A stretch of DNA of 33,586 nucleotides from Conchiformibius sp. (GTDB taxonomy: Bacteria > Pseudomonadota > Gammaproteobacteria > Burkholderiales > Neisseriaceae): contig JAUNOT010000005.1 in the NCBI GenBank assembly GCA_030537065.1, positions 1 through 33,586 of the forward strand, written 5' to 3'. Every line of letters begins with the position of its first letter. Position 1 is the first letter of the stretch. Under the pieces are notes generated by a model. The model did not search any database. It was not told where the DNA came from and saw only the letters and a list, made by a program, of their open reading frames with translations. This document shows positions 15,759 to 24,756 of the stretch, piece by piece. Made by a program: the position numbers and the translations under genes.

Positions 15759-18600
15759 AATCTTCCATCGGCGGGCAGCTGCACACCAAATTCCGATCAC
15801 CATACACATCATCCACCCGTTTTACGGACGGGAAGAATTTATTGTCGCGCACATACGCCAGCGGATACACCGCTTCTTCACGCGAATACGGGTGCGTCCA
15901 TTCGGTGGCGGCCAGCTCGGCGGCGGTGTGCGGCGCATTGGCAAGCGGATTGTCGTCTTTCGGCCAAACGCCGTTCTGCACGTTCAAGGCTTCCTGCTTA
16001 ATCTGCTTCATGGCAGCGATAAAACGGTCCAACTCGGCTTTGCTTTCGCTTTCGGTCGGCTCAATCATCAGCGTACCGGCGACGGGGAAAGACATGGTCG
16101 GAGCGTGGAAACCGTAGTCCATCAAGCGTTTGGCAATATCCACTTCGGTTACGCCGCTTTCGGCTTTCAGCGGACGCAGGTCAATAATGCACTCGTGCGC
16201 CACACGGCCGTTTTTGCCGGTGTACAGCACGGGGTAATCGTCCGAAAGCTGTTTGGCGACATAGTTGGCGTTTAACAGCGCGGCTTCGGTGGCCTGACGC
16301 AGGCCGCGTTTGCCCATCAGGGTGATGTACATCCAAGTAATCGGCAGAATACCGGCCGAACCGTAAGGAGCAGCGGAAACTGCGCTCATACCGGCCGATG
16401 CGCCGTCCACAGGGGCGACGCTGTGGCTGGGGGCAAACGGGGCAAGGTGGGCTTTCAGGCCGATGGGGCCCATACCGGGGCCGCCGCCGCCGTGCGGAAT
16501 GCAGAAGGTTTTGTGCAGGTTCATGTGCAGCACGTCTGCGCCCACTTCGGCAGGCTGCATCAGTCCGACTTGGGCGTTCATATTGGCGCCGTCCATATAC
16601 ACTTGGCCGCCGTTGTCGTGAATGATGCGGCAGATGTCGCGGATGCCTTCTTCATATACGCCGTGGGTGGACGGGTAGGTAATCATCAGCGCACCCAGTT
16701 GTTCGCGGTACTGTTCGGCTTTGGCTTGCAGGTCGGCGATATTGACGTTGCCCTGTTCGTCGGTGTCCACCGCTACCACTTTCATGCCCAGCATTTGCGC
16801 GGTGGCAGGGTTGGTGCCGTGCGCGGAACGGGGAATCAGGCAAATGTTGCGTTCTGCTTGGCCGTTGGCTTCGTGGAAGCGGCGGATGGACAGCAGGCCG
16901 GTGTATTCGCCTTGTGCGCCGGAGTTGGGCTGGATGCAGATTTCGTCAAAACCGGTAATGGCTTTCAGTTGGTTTTGCAGGCCGCCAATCATGTCCAAAT
17001 AGCCTTGCACCTGTTCGCGCGGGGCAAACGGGTGGATATGGGCAAACTCCGCCCAAGTAACGGGCAGCATTTGTGCGGTGGCGTTCAGCTTCATGGTGCA
17101 GCTGCCCAGCGAAATCATGCTGCGGTTCATCGCCAAATCGCGTTCTTCCAGTTTTTTCAGGTAGCGCAGCATTTCGTGTTCGGTGTGATAGCGGTTGAAC
17201 ACGGGGTGTTGCAGGATTTGGTCTTGGCGCAGCAGCGTTTCAGGCAGCCTGAACGCGGGCGCAGACGGCAGTTCGGCGGCTTTACCGGTAAACAGCCGCA
17301 CCAAATCGGCAAAGTCTTGTGCGGAACTTTCTTCGTGGAAAGCGGCCGCCAACACGCTGTCGCCGATGCGGCGCAGGTTGTAGCCTTCGTTCAGGGCGTT
17401 TTGGTAAATGCTGTCGGCCTGCTGTGCGCTGCCGCAATCCACCGCTACGGTGTCAAAAAAGGTGTCGTGTACCACTTTCAGGCTGCCTGAAACGGCATCG
17501 GCAAAGGCGGAAGCCAAAGCGTGAATGCGTGTGGCAATGCGTTTTACGCCTTCGGGGCCGTGGTAAACGGCATACATGCCGGCCAAATTCGCCAGCAAAA
17601 CCTGCGAGGTACAGATATTGGAGTTGGCTTTTTCGCGGCGGATATGCTGTTCGCGCGTTTGCAAGGCCATACGCAATGCCGGTTTGCCGGCCGCGTCCTG
17701 CGACACGCCGATAATACGGCCGGGGGCGGAGCGTTTGTCTTTGTCTTGGAAAGTAAAAAACGCCGCGTGCGGGCCGCCGAAGCCCATCGGTACGCCGAAA
17801 CGCTGGGTATTGCCCAAGGCAATGTCCGCGCCCAATTCGGCAGGCGATTTCAGCAGCACCAAACTCATCACGTCGGCCGCCACCGCCACCACTGCGCCTT
17901 CGGCTTTGACGGCGGCAATCACGTCGCGCAAATCGGCCACATCGCCATCTTTACCGACATATTGGAACAATGCGCCGAAAAAGCCGCCCTGTTTGGTGGT
18001 GTCGAAACCGCCCACCACCAGTTCAAAACCGAAATATTTGGCACGGGTACGCATCACGTCCAAGGTTTGCGGCAACACGCGCTCGTCCACAAAAAAGCGT
18101 TCGCTTTTGACTTTGCTGACGCGTTTGGCCATCGCCATCGCTTCGGCGGCGGCGGTGGCTTCGTCCAACAGCGACGCGCCCGCCAGTTCGTGGCCGCTCA
18201 AGTCGATACACATCTGTTGGAAATTAAGCAGGGCTTCCAAACGTCCTTGCGCGATTTCGGCCTGATAGGGGGTGTAGGCGGTGTACCAGCCGGGGTTTTC
18301 CAAGACATTGCGCAAAATCACATTGGGCAGACGGGTGGGGTAGTAGCCCAAACCGATATAGCTTTTGCGGATTTGGTTTTTGGCGGCCAGATTTTTCAGG
18401 CGCGACAGGGCGTCGGCTTCGCTGATGCCGTCGGGCAAATCCAGCTCGGCTTGCGGCATGCGCACGCTTTGCGGCACGGTGTTGGCGATAAAGCTATCCA
18501 TATCGCTTTCGCCCAAAGCGGCCAACAGGGCGGCTTGGTCGGCAAAGCTGATGTGGCGTCCGGCAAATTCGGCGGAGTGGAACAGGTCGTTGAAGGTCAT
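15751..18600 (-). CDS. gcvP: Glycine dehydrogenase (decarboxylating), P protein
   Basis: GcvP is the PLP-dependent P protein that decarboxylates glycine and passes the aminomethyl group to lipoyl-GcvH. The 949 residues (E. coli 957) form a single-chain P protein. The PLP lysine is Lys697 in [16 protein letters not shown], followed by the glycine-rich loop. The ending CPPMEDYS is typical except for the final Ser; the last Tyr-Ser and stop lie in the Correia-like repeat. ATG 18600 has AAGGAAG 6 bases upstream. DUS-coded stretches include FRLPETLL and VSGSLKV. gcvH and gcvT are on the same strand 2-6 kb away but not contiguous, and the putative origin lies directly upstream. No riboswitch precedes it. 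Confidence 0.97.
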   Translation of the reverse strand: MTFNDLFHSAEFAGRHISFADQAALLAALGESDMDSFIANTVPQSVRMPQAELDLPDGISEADALSRLKNLAAKNQIRKSYIGLGYYPTRLPNVILRNVLENPGWYTAYTPYQAEIAQGRLEALLNFQQMCIDLSGHELAGASLLDEATAAAEAMAMAKRVSKVKSERFFVDERVLPQTLDVMRTRAKYFGFELVVGGFDTTKQGGFFGALFQYVGKDGDVADLRDVIAAVKAEGAVVAVAADVMSLVLLKSPAELGADIALGNTQRFGVPMGFGGPHAAFFTFQDKDKRSAPGRIIGVSQDAAGKPALRMALQTREQHIRREKANSNICTSQVLLANLAGMYAVYHGPEGVKRIATRIHALASAFADAVSGSLKVVHDTFFDTVAVDCGSAQQADSIYQNALNEGYNLRRIGDSVLAAAFHEESSAQDFADLVRLFTGKAAELPSAPAFRLPETLLRQDQILQHPVFNRYHTEHEMLRYLKKLEERDLAMNRSMISLGSCTMKLNATAQMLPVTWAEFAHIHPFAPREQVQGYLDMIGGLQNQLKAITGFDEICIQPNSGAQGEYTGLLSIRRFHEANGQAERNICLIPRSAHGTNPATAQMLGMKVVAVDTDEQGNVNIADLQAKAEQYREQLGALMITYPSTHGVYEEGIRDICRIIHDNGGQVYMDGANMNAQVGLMQPAEVGADVLHMNLHKTFCIPHGGGGPGMGPIGLKAHLAPFAPSHSVAPVDGASAGMSAVSAAPYGSAGILPITWMYITLMGKRGLRQATEAALLNANYVAKQLSDDYPVLYTGKNGRVAHECIIDLRPLKAESGVTEVDIAKRLMDYGFHAPTMSFPVAGTLMIEPTESESKAELDRFIAAMKQIKQEALNVQNGVWPKDDNPLANAPHTAAELAATEWTHPYSREEAVYPLAYVRDNKFFPSVKRVDDVYGDRNLVCSCPPMEDYS

Positions 18601-18630
18601 GGGGGGCTTCCTTTGTGAACAGAAATCGGG

Positions 18631-18649
18631 GTTTCAGGCAGCCTGAAAC
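18631..18649. repeat. DUS palindrome
   Basis: GTTTCAGGCAGCCTGAAAC lies 31 bases upstream of the gcvP start. Confidence 0.9.
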
Positions 18650-18694
18650 GGTGCGGATTGTACCGCAGATTGTGCGGGGGAAACACCGAAAACC

Positions 18695-18920
18695 TGTGGA
18701 TAACTTTGTGGATAAGTTGTGGATAAAATCCCGCTTATCCACAGTACAAATTTTATCCACAAAGTTATCCCATCTTATCCACAAACAATCCACAGGTTTT
18801 CCACAGCCTTATCCACAATACAAAATATTGATAAGATAAAATAAAAAACACTTATCCACAGATTTTTCAATCCCTCATCATCAAAATCAATTTATATAAT
18901 GTTTAATTTTTGTTTTTAGT
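18695..18920. other. oriC: Putative chromosomal replication origin (oriC): DnaA-box cluster plus AT-rich tract
   Basis: Eight exact copies of the 9-mer TTATCCACA occur in 166 bases. Three are on the minus strand (18695-18703, 18707-18715, 18718-18726). Five are on the plus strand (18735-18743, 18753-18761, 18775-18783, 18809-18817, 18852-18860). TTTTCCACA at 18797-18805 fits the DnaA consensus TTWTNCACA, and two weaker matches lie at 18765 and 18786. The first three point against the rest. An AT-rich tract (about 18818-18920) overlaps the last box and could be the unwinding element. Flanking genes mostly point away from this site (gcvP, hrpA and others leftward, gnd rightward). dnaA is not in the window. 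Such density is characteristic of oriC and is not expected by chance. Confidence 0.85.
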
Positions 18921-19047
18921 GTAGGCAACTAAAGCATTTGTCCAAAACGGCAACAAGGTTTAAAGTAGCGGCCTTTGCTTCACAATCTACGGGGCTGCAT
19001 ACAAAGTACATCCGTACACAGCAGTTTCTATACTGAAAAGGAATTTT

Positions 19048-20496
19048 ATGAAAGGCGATATCGGCGTAATCGGTTTGGCCGTAATGGGTCAAAACCTGAT
19101 TCTGAACATGAACGACAAGGGATTCAAAGTGGTGGCGTTTAACCGCACCGTGTCCAAAGTGGACGAATTCCTAAACGGCGCAGCCAAAGGCACAGACATT
19201 ACCGGTGCCTATTCCCTGCAAGAACTGGTCGGCAGCCTGAAACGGCCGCGTAAAATTATGCTGATGGTACGCGCAGGCAGCGTGGTGGACGACTTTATCA
19301 CCCAACTGCTGCCGCTGCTGGAAGCAGGCGACATCATTATTGACGGCGGCAACGCCAACTATCCCGACACCAACCGCCGCGTGGCCGCCTTGCGCGAACG
19401 CGGCATCTGTTTTATCGGCGCAGGCGTTTCCGGCGGCGAAGAAGGGGCGCGTAACGGGCCGTCCATTATGCCGGGCGGCAACCGTGACGGCTGGGAAGCG
19501 GTTAAACCCATCTTACAGGCCATTGCCGCCAAAACCCCTGACGGCGAACCCTGTTGCGACTGGGTGGGCGACGACGGTGCCGGCCACTTTGTCAAAATGG
19601 TGCACAACGGCATTGAATACGGTGATATGCAGCTGATTTGCGAAGCCTACCAGTTTATGAAAGACGGCTTGGGCATGAGCCACGCCGAAATGCACGACAC
19701 CTTTGCCGCTTGGCAGCAAACCGAACTCAATTCCTACCTAATCGGCATTACCGCCGATATTCTCGCCTACCCGGATACAGACGGTACGCCCTTGGTGGAA
19801 AACATTCTGGACACCGCCGGACAAAAAGGCACGGGCAAATGGACGGGCATCAACGCCTTGGATATGGGCATTCCGTTAACCCTGATTTCCGAAGCCGTAT
19901 TTGCCCGTTGCGTGTCGGCTCTAAAAGAACAACGTGTTCAGGCAGCCACGCTGTTTCCGCACGGTGTAACCCGTGTGGAAGGCGACCGCGAACAATGGCT
20001 GGAAGCCCTGCGCCTATCGCTGTTGGCGTCCAAAATTATTTCTTATGCACAGGGCTTTATGCTGATGCGCGAAGCCAGCAATACCTTCAACTGGCATTTA
20101 AACTACGGCAACACCGCCTTGCTGTGGCGCGAAGGCTGCATTATCCGCAGCGTCTTTTTGGGCAATATCCGCGATGCTTTTGCCGCCGACCCCGATTTGC
20201 CGTTTTTGGGCTTTGACCCCTATTTCCGTCAAATCCTGCAAAACGCCCTGCCTGCATGGCGCAAAGTGGCGGCCAAATCCTTGGAAAACGGCATTCCCAT
20301 GCCCTGTACCGCCGCCGCATTGAGCTTTTTGGACGGTTACAGCAGCGCACGCCTGCCCGCCAACCTGTTGCAGGCACAGCGCGACTATTTCGGCGCACAC
20401 ACCTATGAACGCACTGACCGTCCACGCGGTGAGTTTTTCCACACCAACTGGACCGGCAGCGGCGGCGATACCGCTTCCGGCAATTATCACGTTTAA
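19048..20496 (+). CDS. gnd: 6-phosphogluconate dehydrogenase (decarboxylating)
   Basis: Gnd oxidises 6-phosphogluconate to ribulose 5-phosphate and CO2 with NADP in the pentose phosphate pathway. The 482-residue chain is the long homodimeric form. The N-terminal Rossmann loop is GVIGLAVMGQN and NRT follows strand two. GVSGGEEGARNGPS contacts substrate, and Lys183 and Glu190 in GHFVKMVHNGIEYGDMQ match the catalytic pair. ATG 19048 has AAAGGAA 6 bases upstream. An in-frame DUS fragment encodes VGSLKRP. It is transcribed away from the putative origin, and a 16 bp DUS hairpin terminator separates it from convergent gcvH. Confidence 0.97.
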   Translation: MKGDIGVIGLAVMGQNLILNMNDKGFKVVAFNRTVSKVDEFLNGAAKGTDITGAYSLQELVGSLKRPRKIMLMVRAGSVVDDFITQLLPLLEAGDIIIDGGNANYPDTNRRVAALRERGICFIGAGVSGGEEGARNGPSIMPGGNRDGWEAVKPILQAIAAKTPDGEPCCDWVGDDGAGHFVKMVHNGIEYGDMQLICEAYQFMKDGLGMSHAEMHDTFAAWQQTELNSYLIGITADILAYPDTDGTPLVENILDTAGQKGTGKWTGINALDMGIPLTLISEAVFARCVSALKEQRVQAATLFPHGVTRVEGDREQWLEALRLSLLASKIISYAQGFMLMREASNTFNWHLNYGNTALLWREGCIIRSVFLGNIRDAFAADPDLPFLGFDPYFRQILQNALPAWRKVAAKSLENGIPMPCTAAALSFLDGYSSARLPANLLQAQRDYFGAHTYERTDRPRGEFFHTNWTGSGGDTASGNYHV

Positions 20497-20501
20497 AACG
20501 C

Positions 20502-20539
20502 AGGCAGCCTGAAAACGCAATCACGTTTTCAGGCTGCCT
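20502..20539. terminator. DUS hairpin between convergent gnd and gcvH
   Basis: AGGCAGCCTGAAAACG (20502-20517) and CGTTTTCAGGCTGCCT (20524-20539) form perfect 16 bp arms around 6 bases. Placed between two convergent genes it is a plausible bidirectional terminator made of two DUS copies. Confidence 0.75.
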
Positions 20540-20559
20540 AGTTGTGGATAACTTGCAGA

Positions 20560-20943
20560 TTAGCCGATTTCGACGGCGTATTGTTCCGCACTTAACAGGC
20601 CGTCTAAAGCGGCGGCATCGGCCGGTTTGATTTTAAAGAACCAGCCTGCGCCGTAGGGGTCGCTGTTGACGGTGTCGGGTGCGTCCACCAAGGCTTCGTT
20701 TACCGCCACCACTTCGCCGGCAATGGGCGCGTACACATCGGATGCGGCTTTAACCGACTCCACCGCACCGGCGTTGTCTTCGGCGGCAAACACTGCGCCC
20801 ACTTCGGGCAGCTCGACAAAAACGATGTCGCCCAGCAGCTCTTGCGCGTGTTCGGTAATGCCGACGGTTACGCTGCCGTCCGCTTCGGCACGCAGCCATT
20901 CGTGACTGGCAACGTATTTCAAATCAGCAGGAATATTGCTCAT
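20560..20943 (-). CDS. gcvH: Glycine cleavage system H protein
   Basis: GcvH is the lipoyl carrier that shuttles the aminomethyl group between the P, T and L proteins. The 127 residues match the usual length. The lipoylation site is Lys65 in [15 protein letters not shown], preceded by [21 protein letters not shown], and the C-terminal GWFFKI segment is standard. ATG 20943 has GGAGAAC 7 bases upstream. It is the last gene of a minus-strand run that starts with riboswitch-controlled gcvT, but 72 bases including a DUS palindrome separate it from the preceding small ORF, so co-transcription is possible but not shown. Confidence 0.97.
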   Translation of the reverse strand: MSNIPADLKYVASHEWLRAEADGSVTVGITEHAQELLGDIVFVELPEVGAVFAAEDNAGAVESVKAASDVYAPIAGEVVAVNEALVDAPDTVNSDPYGAGWFFKIKPADAAALDGLLSAEQYAVEIG

Positions 20944-20983
20944 GGTTTGTTCTCCGTAAGTGGGAAAAGTTGGGGAAAAACGG

Positions 20984-21000
20984 TTTCAGGCAGCCTGAAA
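20984..21000. repeat. DUS palindrome
   Basis: TTTCAGGCAGCCTGAAA lies between gcvH and the 59-codon ORF. Confidence 0.9.
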
Positions 21001-21015
21001 ACCCTTAATTTTAGC

Positions 21016-21195
21016 CTAAATCAGGCGCAATAGGCGCAACAGCATCAAGATGATGCCGACGGCTGCCGCAAACAAAAATATTTTTCTGAGCGGCCAATCC
21101 GTTTCAAAGCGCAAATCCGCATTCAGGCACACGCCCAACACGATAAAAAACACATACAAAAACAGATAGGCCGCTGGAATTTTGTCAAATTCCAT
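21016..21195 (-). CDS. Small two-span membrane protein (59 aa)
   Basis: This frame begins MEFDKIPAAYLFLYVFFIVLG and ends with a second hydrophobic segment (KIFLFAAAVGIILMLLRLLRLI, split across residues 38-59). It gives two predicted transmembrane helices joined by a short polar stretch with NADLRFETDWPLR. The start lies 4 bases past the aldA stop codon on the same strand, so it is almost certainly expressed by coupling to aldA; its own ribosome-binding site is poor. I do not recognise the family. Coding is supported by the conserved operon-like spacing, the clean membrane-protein composition, and a stop just before a DUS. Function is unknown. Confidence 0.7.
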   Translation of the reverse strand: MEFDKIPAAYLFLYVFFIVLGVCLNADLRFETDWPLRKIFLFAAAVGIILMLLRLLRLI

Positions 21196-21198
21196 TGA

Positions 21199-22638
21199 TT
21201 AAATAGCAGTTTCCAAATACACCACCTGCGTTTGCAAAAACTCTTCCAAACCGTGTTTGCCGTCGGCACCGCCCAAGCCCGATTGCTTCCAACCGGCATG
21301 GAAGCCCTGCATGGCTTCAAAGTTTTCGCGGTTGACATAGGTTTCGCCGAACTGCAGGCGGCGGATAACGTAAAACGCCTCGTTCAGATTATTGGTGTAC
21401 ACCGAGCTGGTCAGGCCGAAGGCGCAATCATTGGCCAGTTCGACCGCTTCGTCCAATTCGTCAAACACCGCCACCGGCAGCACCGGCCCGAAGGTTTCTT
21501 CGCGCATAATGTCCATGCCGTTGTGTACGTCCGTCAGCAGGGTCGGCTCAAAGAAATAGCCTTTTCCTGTGGCACGTTTACCGCCGCACACCAGCGTTGC
21601 GCCCTGCTCCACCGCACGGGCGACTTTGGCGGCCACCGATTCGGCGGCACGCGCTTCAATCAGCGGGCCCATTTCCAACGCGCCTGCTTCGGCTTCGGCA
21701 GGGTTGCCGTAACGCACCGACTGCATGGCGGCGGTCATTTTTTCTACAAACGCATCTTTCAGGCTGCGGTGTACATACACGCGCTCGGCGCAGTTGCAAA
21801 TCTGGCCGGTATTGCCCACCCTCGAAGCCAAAATCGCTTGCACCGCCAAATCCAAGTCGGCATCTTTCAACACCAGCGCAGGGGCTTTGCCGCCCAATTC
21901 CAGCGAAACTTTAGTAATGTTGGGCGCGGCGGCGGCCATCACTTTGCGCCCTGCTTCCACCGAACCGGTCAGGCTGACCATATCAATCTGCGGACTTTCC
22001 GCTACCGCCGCACCGGCTTCGTCGCCGCCCATCACCACGTTAAACACGCCTTCAGGCAGCCCGACCGCATCGGCAATTTCGCAGAAAATCTGGCAGTTAA
22101 TCGGCGTGATATTGCTGGGCTTAATCACAATGGTGTTGCCCGTTACCAAAGCAGGGCCCATTTTCCGCGCAATCAGGAAAAACGGGAAATTCCACGGCAA
22201 AATGCCGCCAATCACGCCCAATGGGCGTTTGAACAGCAGGATATTTTCACGCGGACGGTCGCTTTGGATAATTTCGCCTTCGTAGCGGCGCGCCCATTCG
22301 GCCTGATAATCCAAATAATCGGCGGTAAACAGCACTTCAATCCGCGCCAAATCACGGGTTTTGCCGCCTTCGGCCACAATGGTGTCGGTCAGTTCGTCGG
22401 CGCGTTCGCGGATACCGGCGGCAATACGGCGCAGATACGCACCGCGTTCCACCGCAGGCAGACGCTCCCAAGCAGGCTGTGCGGCACGGGCGGCGGCCAC
22501 GGCACGTGCCACGTCTTCGCGGCTGCCGTCGGGCGCACGCGCAATCACGGCTTCGGTGGCGGGATTCAGCACATCGGTATAGCTGCCGTTAAAGGCGGTT
22601 TCAAATGTGCCGTTGATATAGTGGGATAAGGTTTTCAC
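21199..22638 (-). CDS. aldA: Lactaldehyde/glycolaldehyde dehydrogenase (AldA-type)
   Basis: The 479-residue protein matches E. coli AldA closely and has the same length. AldA oxidises lactaldehyde or glycolaldehyde to lactate or glycolate with NAD. Shared segments include VNPATEAVI-like VLNPATEAVI, AEWARRYEGEIIQSDRP, ILPWNFPFFLIARKM and NRENFEAMQGFHAGW. Catalytic residues are Glu247 (LELGG) and Cys281 (GQICNC). The start is GTG 22638, with AAGGAGC 7 bases upstream; no better ATG exists and the family begins here. It lies between an amino-acid-binding lipoprotein gene and the 59-codon membrane protein, downstream of gcvT. Substrate preference cannot be fixed by sequence. Confidence 0.92.
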   Translation of the reverse strand: MKTLSHYINGTFETAFNGSYTDVLNPATEAVIARAPDGSREDVARAVAAARAAQPAWERLPAVERGAYLRRIAAGIRERADELTDTIVAEGGKTRDLARIEVLFTADYLDYQAEWARRYEGEIIQSDRPRENILLFKRPLGVIGGILPWNFPFFLIARKMGPALVTGNTIVIKPSNITPINCQIFCEIADAVGLPEGVFNVVMGGDEAGAAVAESPQIDMVSLTGSVEAGRKVMAAAAPNITKVSLELGGKAPALVLKDADLDLAVQAILASRVGNTGQICNCAERVYVHRSLKDAFVEKMTAAMQSVRYGNPAEAEAGALEMGPLIEARAAESVAAKVARAVEQGATLVCGGKRATGKGYFFEPTLLTDVHNGMDIMREETFGPVLPVAVFDELDEAVELANDCAFGLTSSVYTNNLNEAFYVIRRLQFGETYVNRENFEAMQGFHAGWKQSGLGGADGKHGLEEFLQTQVVYLETAI

Positions 22639-22665
22639 GGTAAAGCTCCTTGTAGTTGGAAAGGT

Positions 22666-22684
22666 GTTTCAGGCAGCCTGAAAC
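22666..22684. repeat. DUS palindrome
   Basis: GTTTCAGGCAGCCTGAAAC lies between the lipoprotein gene and aldA. Confidence 0.9.
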
Positions 22685-22693
22685 GGGTGGCGG

Positions 22694-23503
22694 TTATTCT
22701 TCCTGCCGCCATTTTTGCAGGATGGTTTTGTATTTTCCGTTTTTCTTTAGGTTTTCCAAACCTTTGTTAATTTTTTCCAATAATTCGGTACGGTCTTTGC
22801 GTACCAGAAAAACCATATTGGTGGATTCGGCCGTATTATTAAGAAAAATCTCGCTGGCAAATTGATAGCCGTTGTTTTTAAAGGTGGGGCTGTTCATATA
22901 GTAGCGCATGACGGTGGAATCGCCTGCCGCCGCTTCCGCTTCGCCGCGCGCCACGGCGGTTAATGCCAGATACAGGGTGTCGGTTTGTTTCAGCTGTTTG
23001 CGCCCCAGCCCGTATTGTTCTTGGATGTATTCGCCGGTGTCGTCGTTGACGGGGACGGCAATCATTTTGTTTTTCCACAGCCGGTCACTCAAGATTTCGG
23101 GCTTGATGGCGGCAATGCGGTAGGGCGAGTCGTAATAAGGGCTGCTGATGCTGCCGTGTTCTACCGCTTCTTCAATGGTTAGTGCGGCGGCGGCAATATC
23201 GGCTTGGGAGGTTTGAAACACTTGGAAAAAGTCGTCCCAATTTTGGTGGCGGAAGGTTAAACGGAAGCCTTGGTCGGCGGCAATGGCATTGAGCAAGTCC
23301 ACATCCAAGCCGAGAATATCGCCGTGCTGGTCGTAAAACTCAAACGGCGGATAGGTGGCATCGGTCAGCACGGTGTATTCAGGCAGCGACGTATCCGCTT
23401 GGGCTTGTTTCGTTTCGCGCTTCGGCTGCGGCTCGGAACAGGACGACACCAGCACGGCAGCAATACAAAACAAGGCGGCGGTTAAACGGCGAAATAAGTT
23501 CAT
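22694..23503 (-). CDS. Amino-acid ABC transporter substrate-binding lipoprotein (family 3)
   Basis: The 269-residue protein has a lipoprotein signal with lipobox LVSS-Cys22 and then a polar linker. A family 3 solute-binding domain (SBP_bac_3) follows, with YPPFEFYDQHGDILGLDVDLLNAIA and ADIAAAALTI, where an Arg or acidic residue normally contacts the ligand's alpha-amino and carboxyl groups. The family binds polar or basic amino acids in the periplasm. No permease or ATPase gene adjoins. It lies in the minus-strand run between gcvT and aldA, so glycine or another amino acid is an attractive ligand, but that is inference. ATG 23503 has GGAGTAG upstream. A second member lies at 28518. Confidence 0.88.
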   Translation of the reverse strand: MNLFRRLTAALFCIAAVLVSSCSEPQPKRETKQAQADTSLPEYTVLTDATYPPFEFYDQHGDILGLDVDLLNAIAADQGFRLTFRHQNWDDFFQVFQTSQADIAAAALTIEEAVEHGSISSPYYDSPYRIAAIKPEILSDRLWKNKMIAVPVNDDTGEYIQEQYGLGRKQLKQTDTLYLALTAVARGEAEAAAGDSTVMRYYMNSPTFKNNGYQFASEIFLNNTAESTNMVFLVRKDRTELLEKINKGLENLKKNGKYKTILQKWRQEE

Positions 23504-23529
23504 TGCTTATCTACTCCAAGGTTATTGTT

Positions 23530-23546
23530 TTTCAGGCAGCCTGAAA
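23530..23546. repeat. DUS palindrome
   Basis: TTTCAGGCAGCCTGAAA lies 27 bases upstream of the lipoprotein start. Confidence 0.9.
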
Positions 23547-23597
23547 TCAGTATTTATATTGACTTGGATGAAGCATAGCCGTAACCCAAGCTACTGT

Positions 23598-23614
23598 TTT
23601 CAGGCTGCCTGAAA
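23598..23614. repeat. DUS palindrome
   Basis: TTTCAGGCTGCCTGAAA lies immediately after the gcvT stop codon. Confidence 0.9.
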
Positions 23615-23616
23615 CA

Positions 23617-24714
23617 TCAGTCAAACTGCTTTTTGCCGTTACGCACAAACGGCAGTTTCAACACGCGTACATCGGTCAGCGTACCGCGAATATCCACTTG
23701 TGCGGTATCGCCTGTTTCTTTTGGCACGCGGGCAATGGCGATGGACTGTTTCAGGCTGGGCGAAAACGTACCGCTGGTAATCACGCCTTTGCCATGCGCG
23801 GTCACAACTTCCATGCCTTCGCGCAAAACGCCGCGCGTTTCCAGCAGCAAACCAACCTGTTTGACATCCACACCTGCGTTTTTCAATGCCAGTAAAGCGG
23901 TTTTGCCGATAAAGTCGCGGTTTTCGTCTTTTAAATCCACTGTCCAGCCCATGCCTGCCAGCAACGGGCCGGTTTCTTCGTCCATATCGTGTCCGTACAA
24001 ATTCATGCCTGCTTCCATACGCAGGGTGTCGCGCGCGCCCAAGCCGCAGGGTTGTACGCCTGCTTCACGCAGGGCGGCAAAAAAGCCGTTGGCTTCGGTG
24101 GCGGGCAAAATCACTTCTACGCCTTCTTCGCCGGTGTAGCCGGTGCGGGCAACAAACCAGTCATTGCCTAAATCTGCGCCTTGGAACACAGCCAAGCCGT
24201 TTACGGTATCGGCCCATTCGGGTTTAACGGACAACAGTTTTTCTACGGCTTTCGGACCTTGCACGGCCAGCATCGCCAAATCATAACGCGGGGTGATTTC
24301 TACACCAAATGCTGCGCCGATTTGGTTAAACTGCGCCAAGTCTTTTTCGCGGGTGGCGGCGTTGGACACAATGCGGTATTGGGTTTCGGCTTCGTTGGCG
24401 CGGTAAACAATCAGGTCGTCCATCACGCCGCCTTGCTCGTTTAACATGGCGGAATACAGGGCTTTACCGATAAAAGACAGTTTGGCGACATCGTTTGCCA
24501 GCAGTTTGCGGAAAAAGTCGCGGGCGCGTTCGCCACGCACGTCCGACACCAGCATATGCGATACGTCAAACATGCCTGCATCGGTACGCACGGCTTCGTG
24601 TTCTTGGATTTGCGAACCGTAATTGACGGGCAATTCCCAGCCGGCAAAATCAACGAGTTTGCCGCCTGCGTCTTTGTGGGCTTGGTTAAAGGGGGTGGTT
24701 TTGGGGGCAGTCAT
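23617..24714 (-). CDS. gcvT: Aminomethyltransferase, glycine cleavage T protein
   Basis: GcvT releases ammonia from aminomethyl-GcvH and transfers the C1 unit to tetrahydrofolate. The 365 residues (E. coli 364) start [14 protein letters not shown] and include [13 protein letters not shown], the [17 protein letters not shown] segment, [10 protein letters not shown] and the [18 protein letters not shown] region that lines the folate site. ATG 24714 is chosen over an upstream ATG at 24825 because the family begins here, GGAGACC precedes it, and the upstream stretch is a structured riboswitch. A tandem glycine riboswitch ending in a terminator lies directly upstream, so expression is expected to rise with glycine. 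Confidence 0.97.
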   Translation of the reverse strand: MTAPKTTPFNQAHKDAGGKLVDFAGWELPVNYGSQIQEHEAVRTDAGMFDVSHMLVSDVRGERARDFFRKLLANDVAKLSFIGKALYSAMLNEQGGVMDDLIVYRANEAETQYRIVSNAATREKDLAQFNQIGAAFGVEITPRYDLAMLAVQGPKAVEKLLSVKPEWADTVNGLAVFQGADLGNDWFVARTGYTGEEGVEVILPATEANGFFAALREAGVQPCGLGARDTLRMEAGMNLYGHDMDEETGPLLAGMGWTVDLKDENRDFIGKTALLALKNAGVDVKQVGLLLETRGVLREGMEVVTAHGKGVITSGTFSPSLKQSIAIARVPKETGDTAQVDIRGTLTDVRVLKLPFVRNGKKQFD

Positions 24715-24734
24715 AGCGGTCTCCGTGAATAGGC

Positions 24735-24755
24735 AAAAAGGCGCATGTGTGCGCC
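24735..24755 (-). terminator. Riboswitch expression-platform terminator
   Basis: On the minus strand GGCGCA-CACA-TGCGCC (24740-24755) is followed by TTTTT (24735-24739), just after aptamer 2 and about 20 bases before the gcvT start. It is the likely regulated terminator. The same hairpin sequence also occurs inside aptamer 2 at 24819-24834. Confidence 0.8.
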
Positions 24756-24756
24756 G

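Larger units (their letters stand above)
18601..19047. other. Gene-free divergent interval carrying the putative oriC
   Basis: The 447 bases between gcvP and gnd hold a DUS palindrome (18631-18649), a DnaA-box cluster (18695-18860), an AT-rich tract to about 18920, and then ordinary sequence leading to gnd, including a TATAAT at 18895-18900 without a good -35. Confidence 0.75.

Noticed and set aside
16423-18618. Long open frames on the plus strand opposite gcvP (16423-17490 and 17521-18618)
   Set aside because: They mirror the GC-rich codon pattern of gcvP, lack ribosome-binding sites and show no recognisable motifs, while gcvP is a certain gene.
21232-22629. Open frame of about 465 codons on the plus strand opposite aldA
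   Set aside because: It is antisense to a clear AldA gene, with His/Gln/Phe-rich low-complexity translation typical of a shadow frame.
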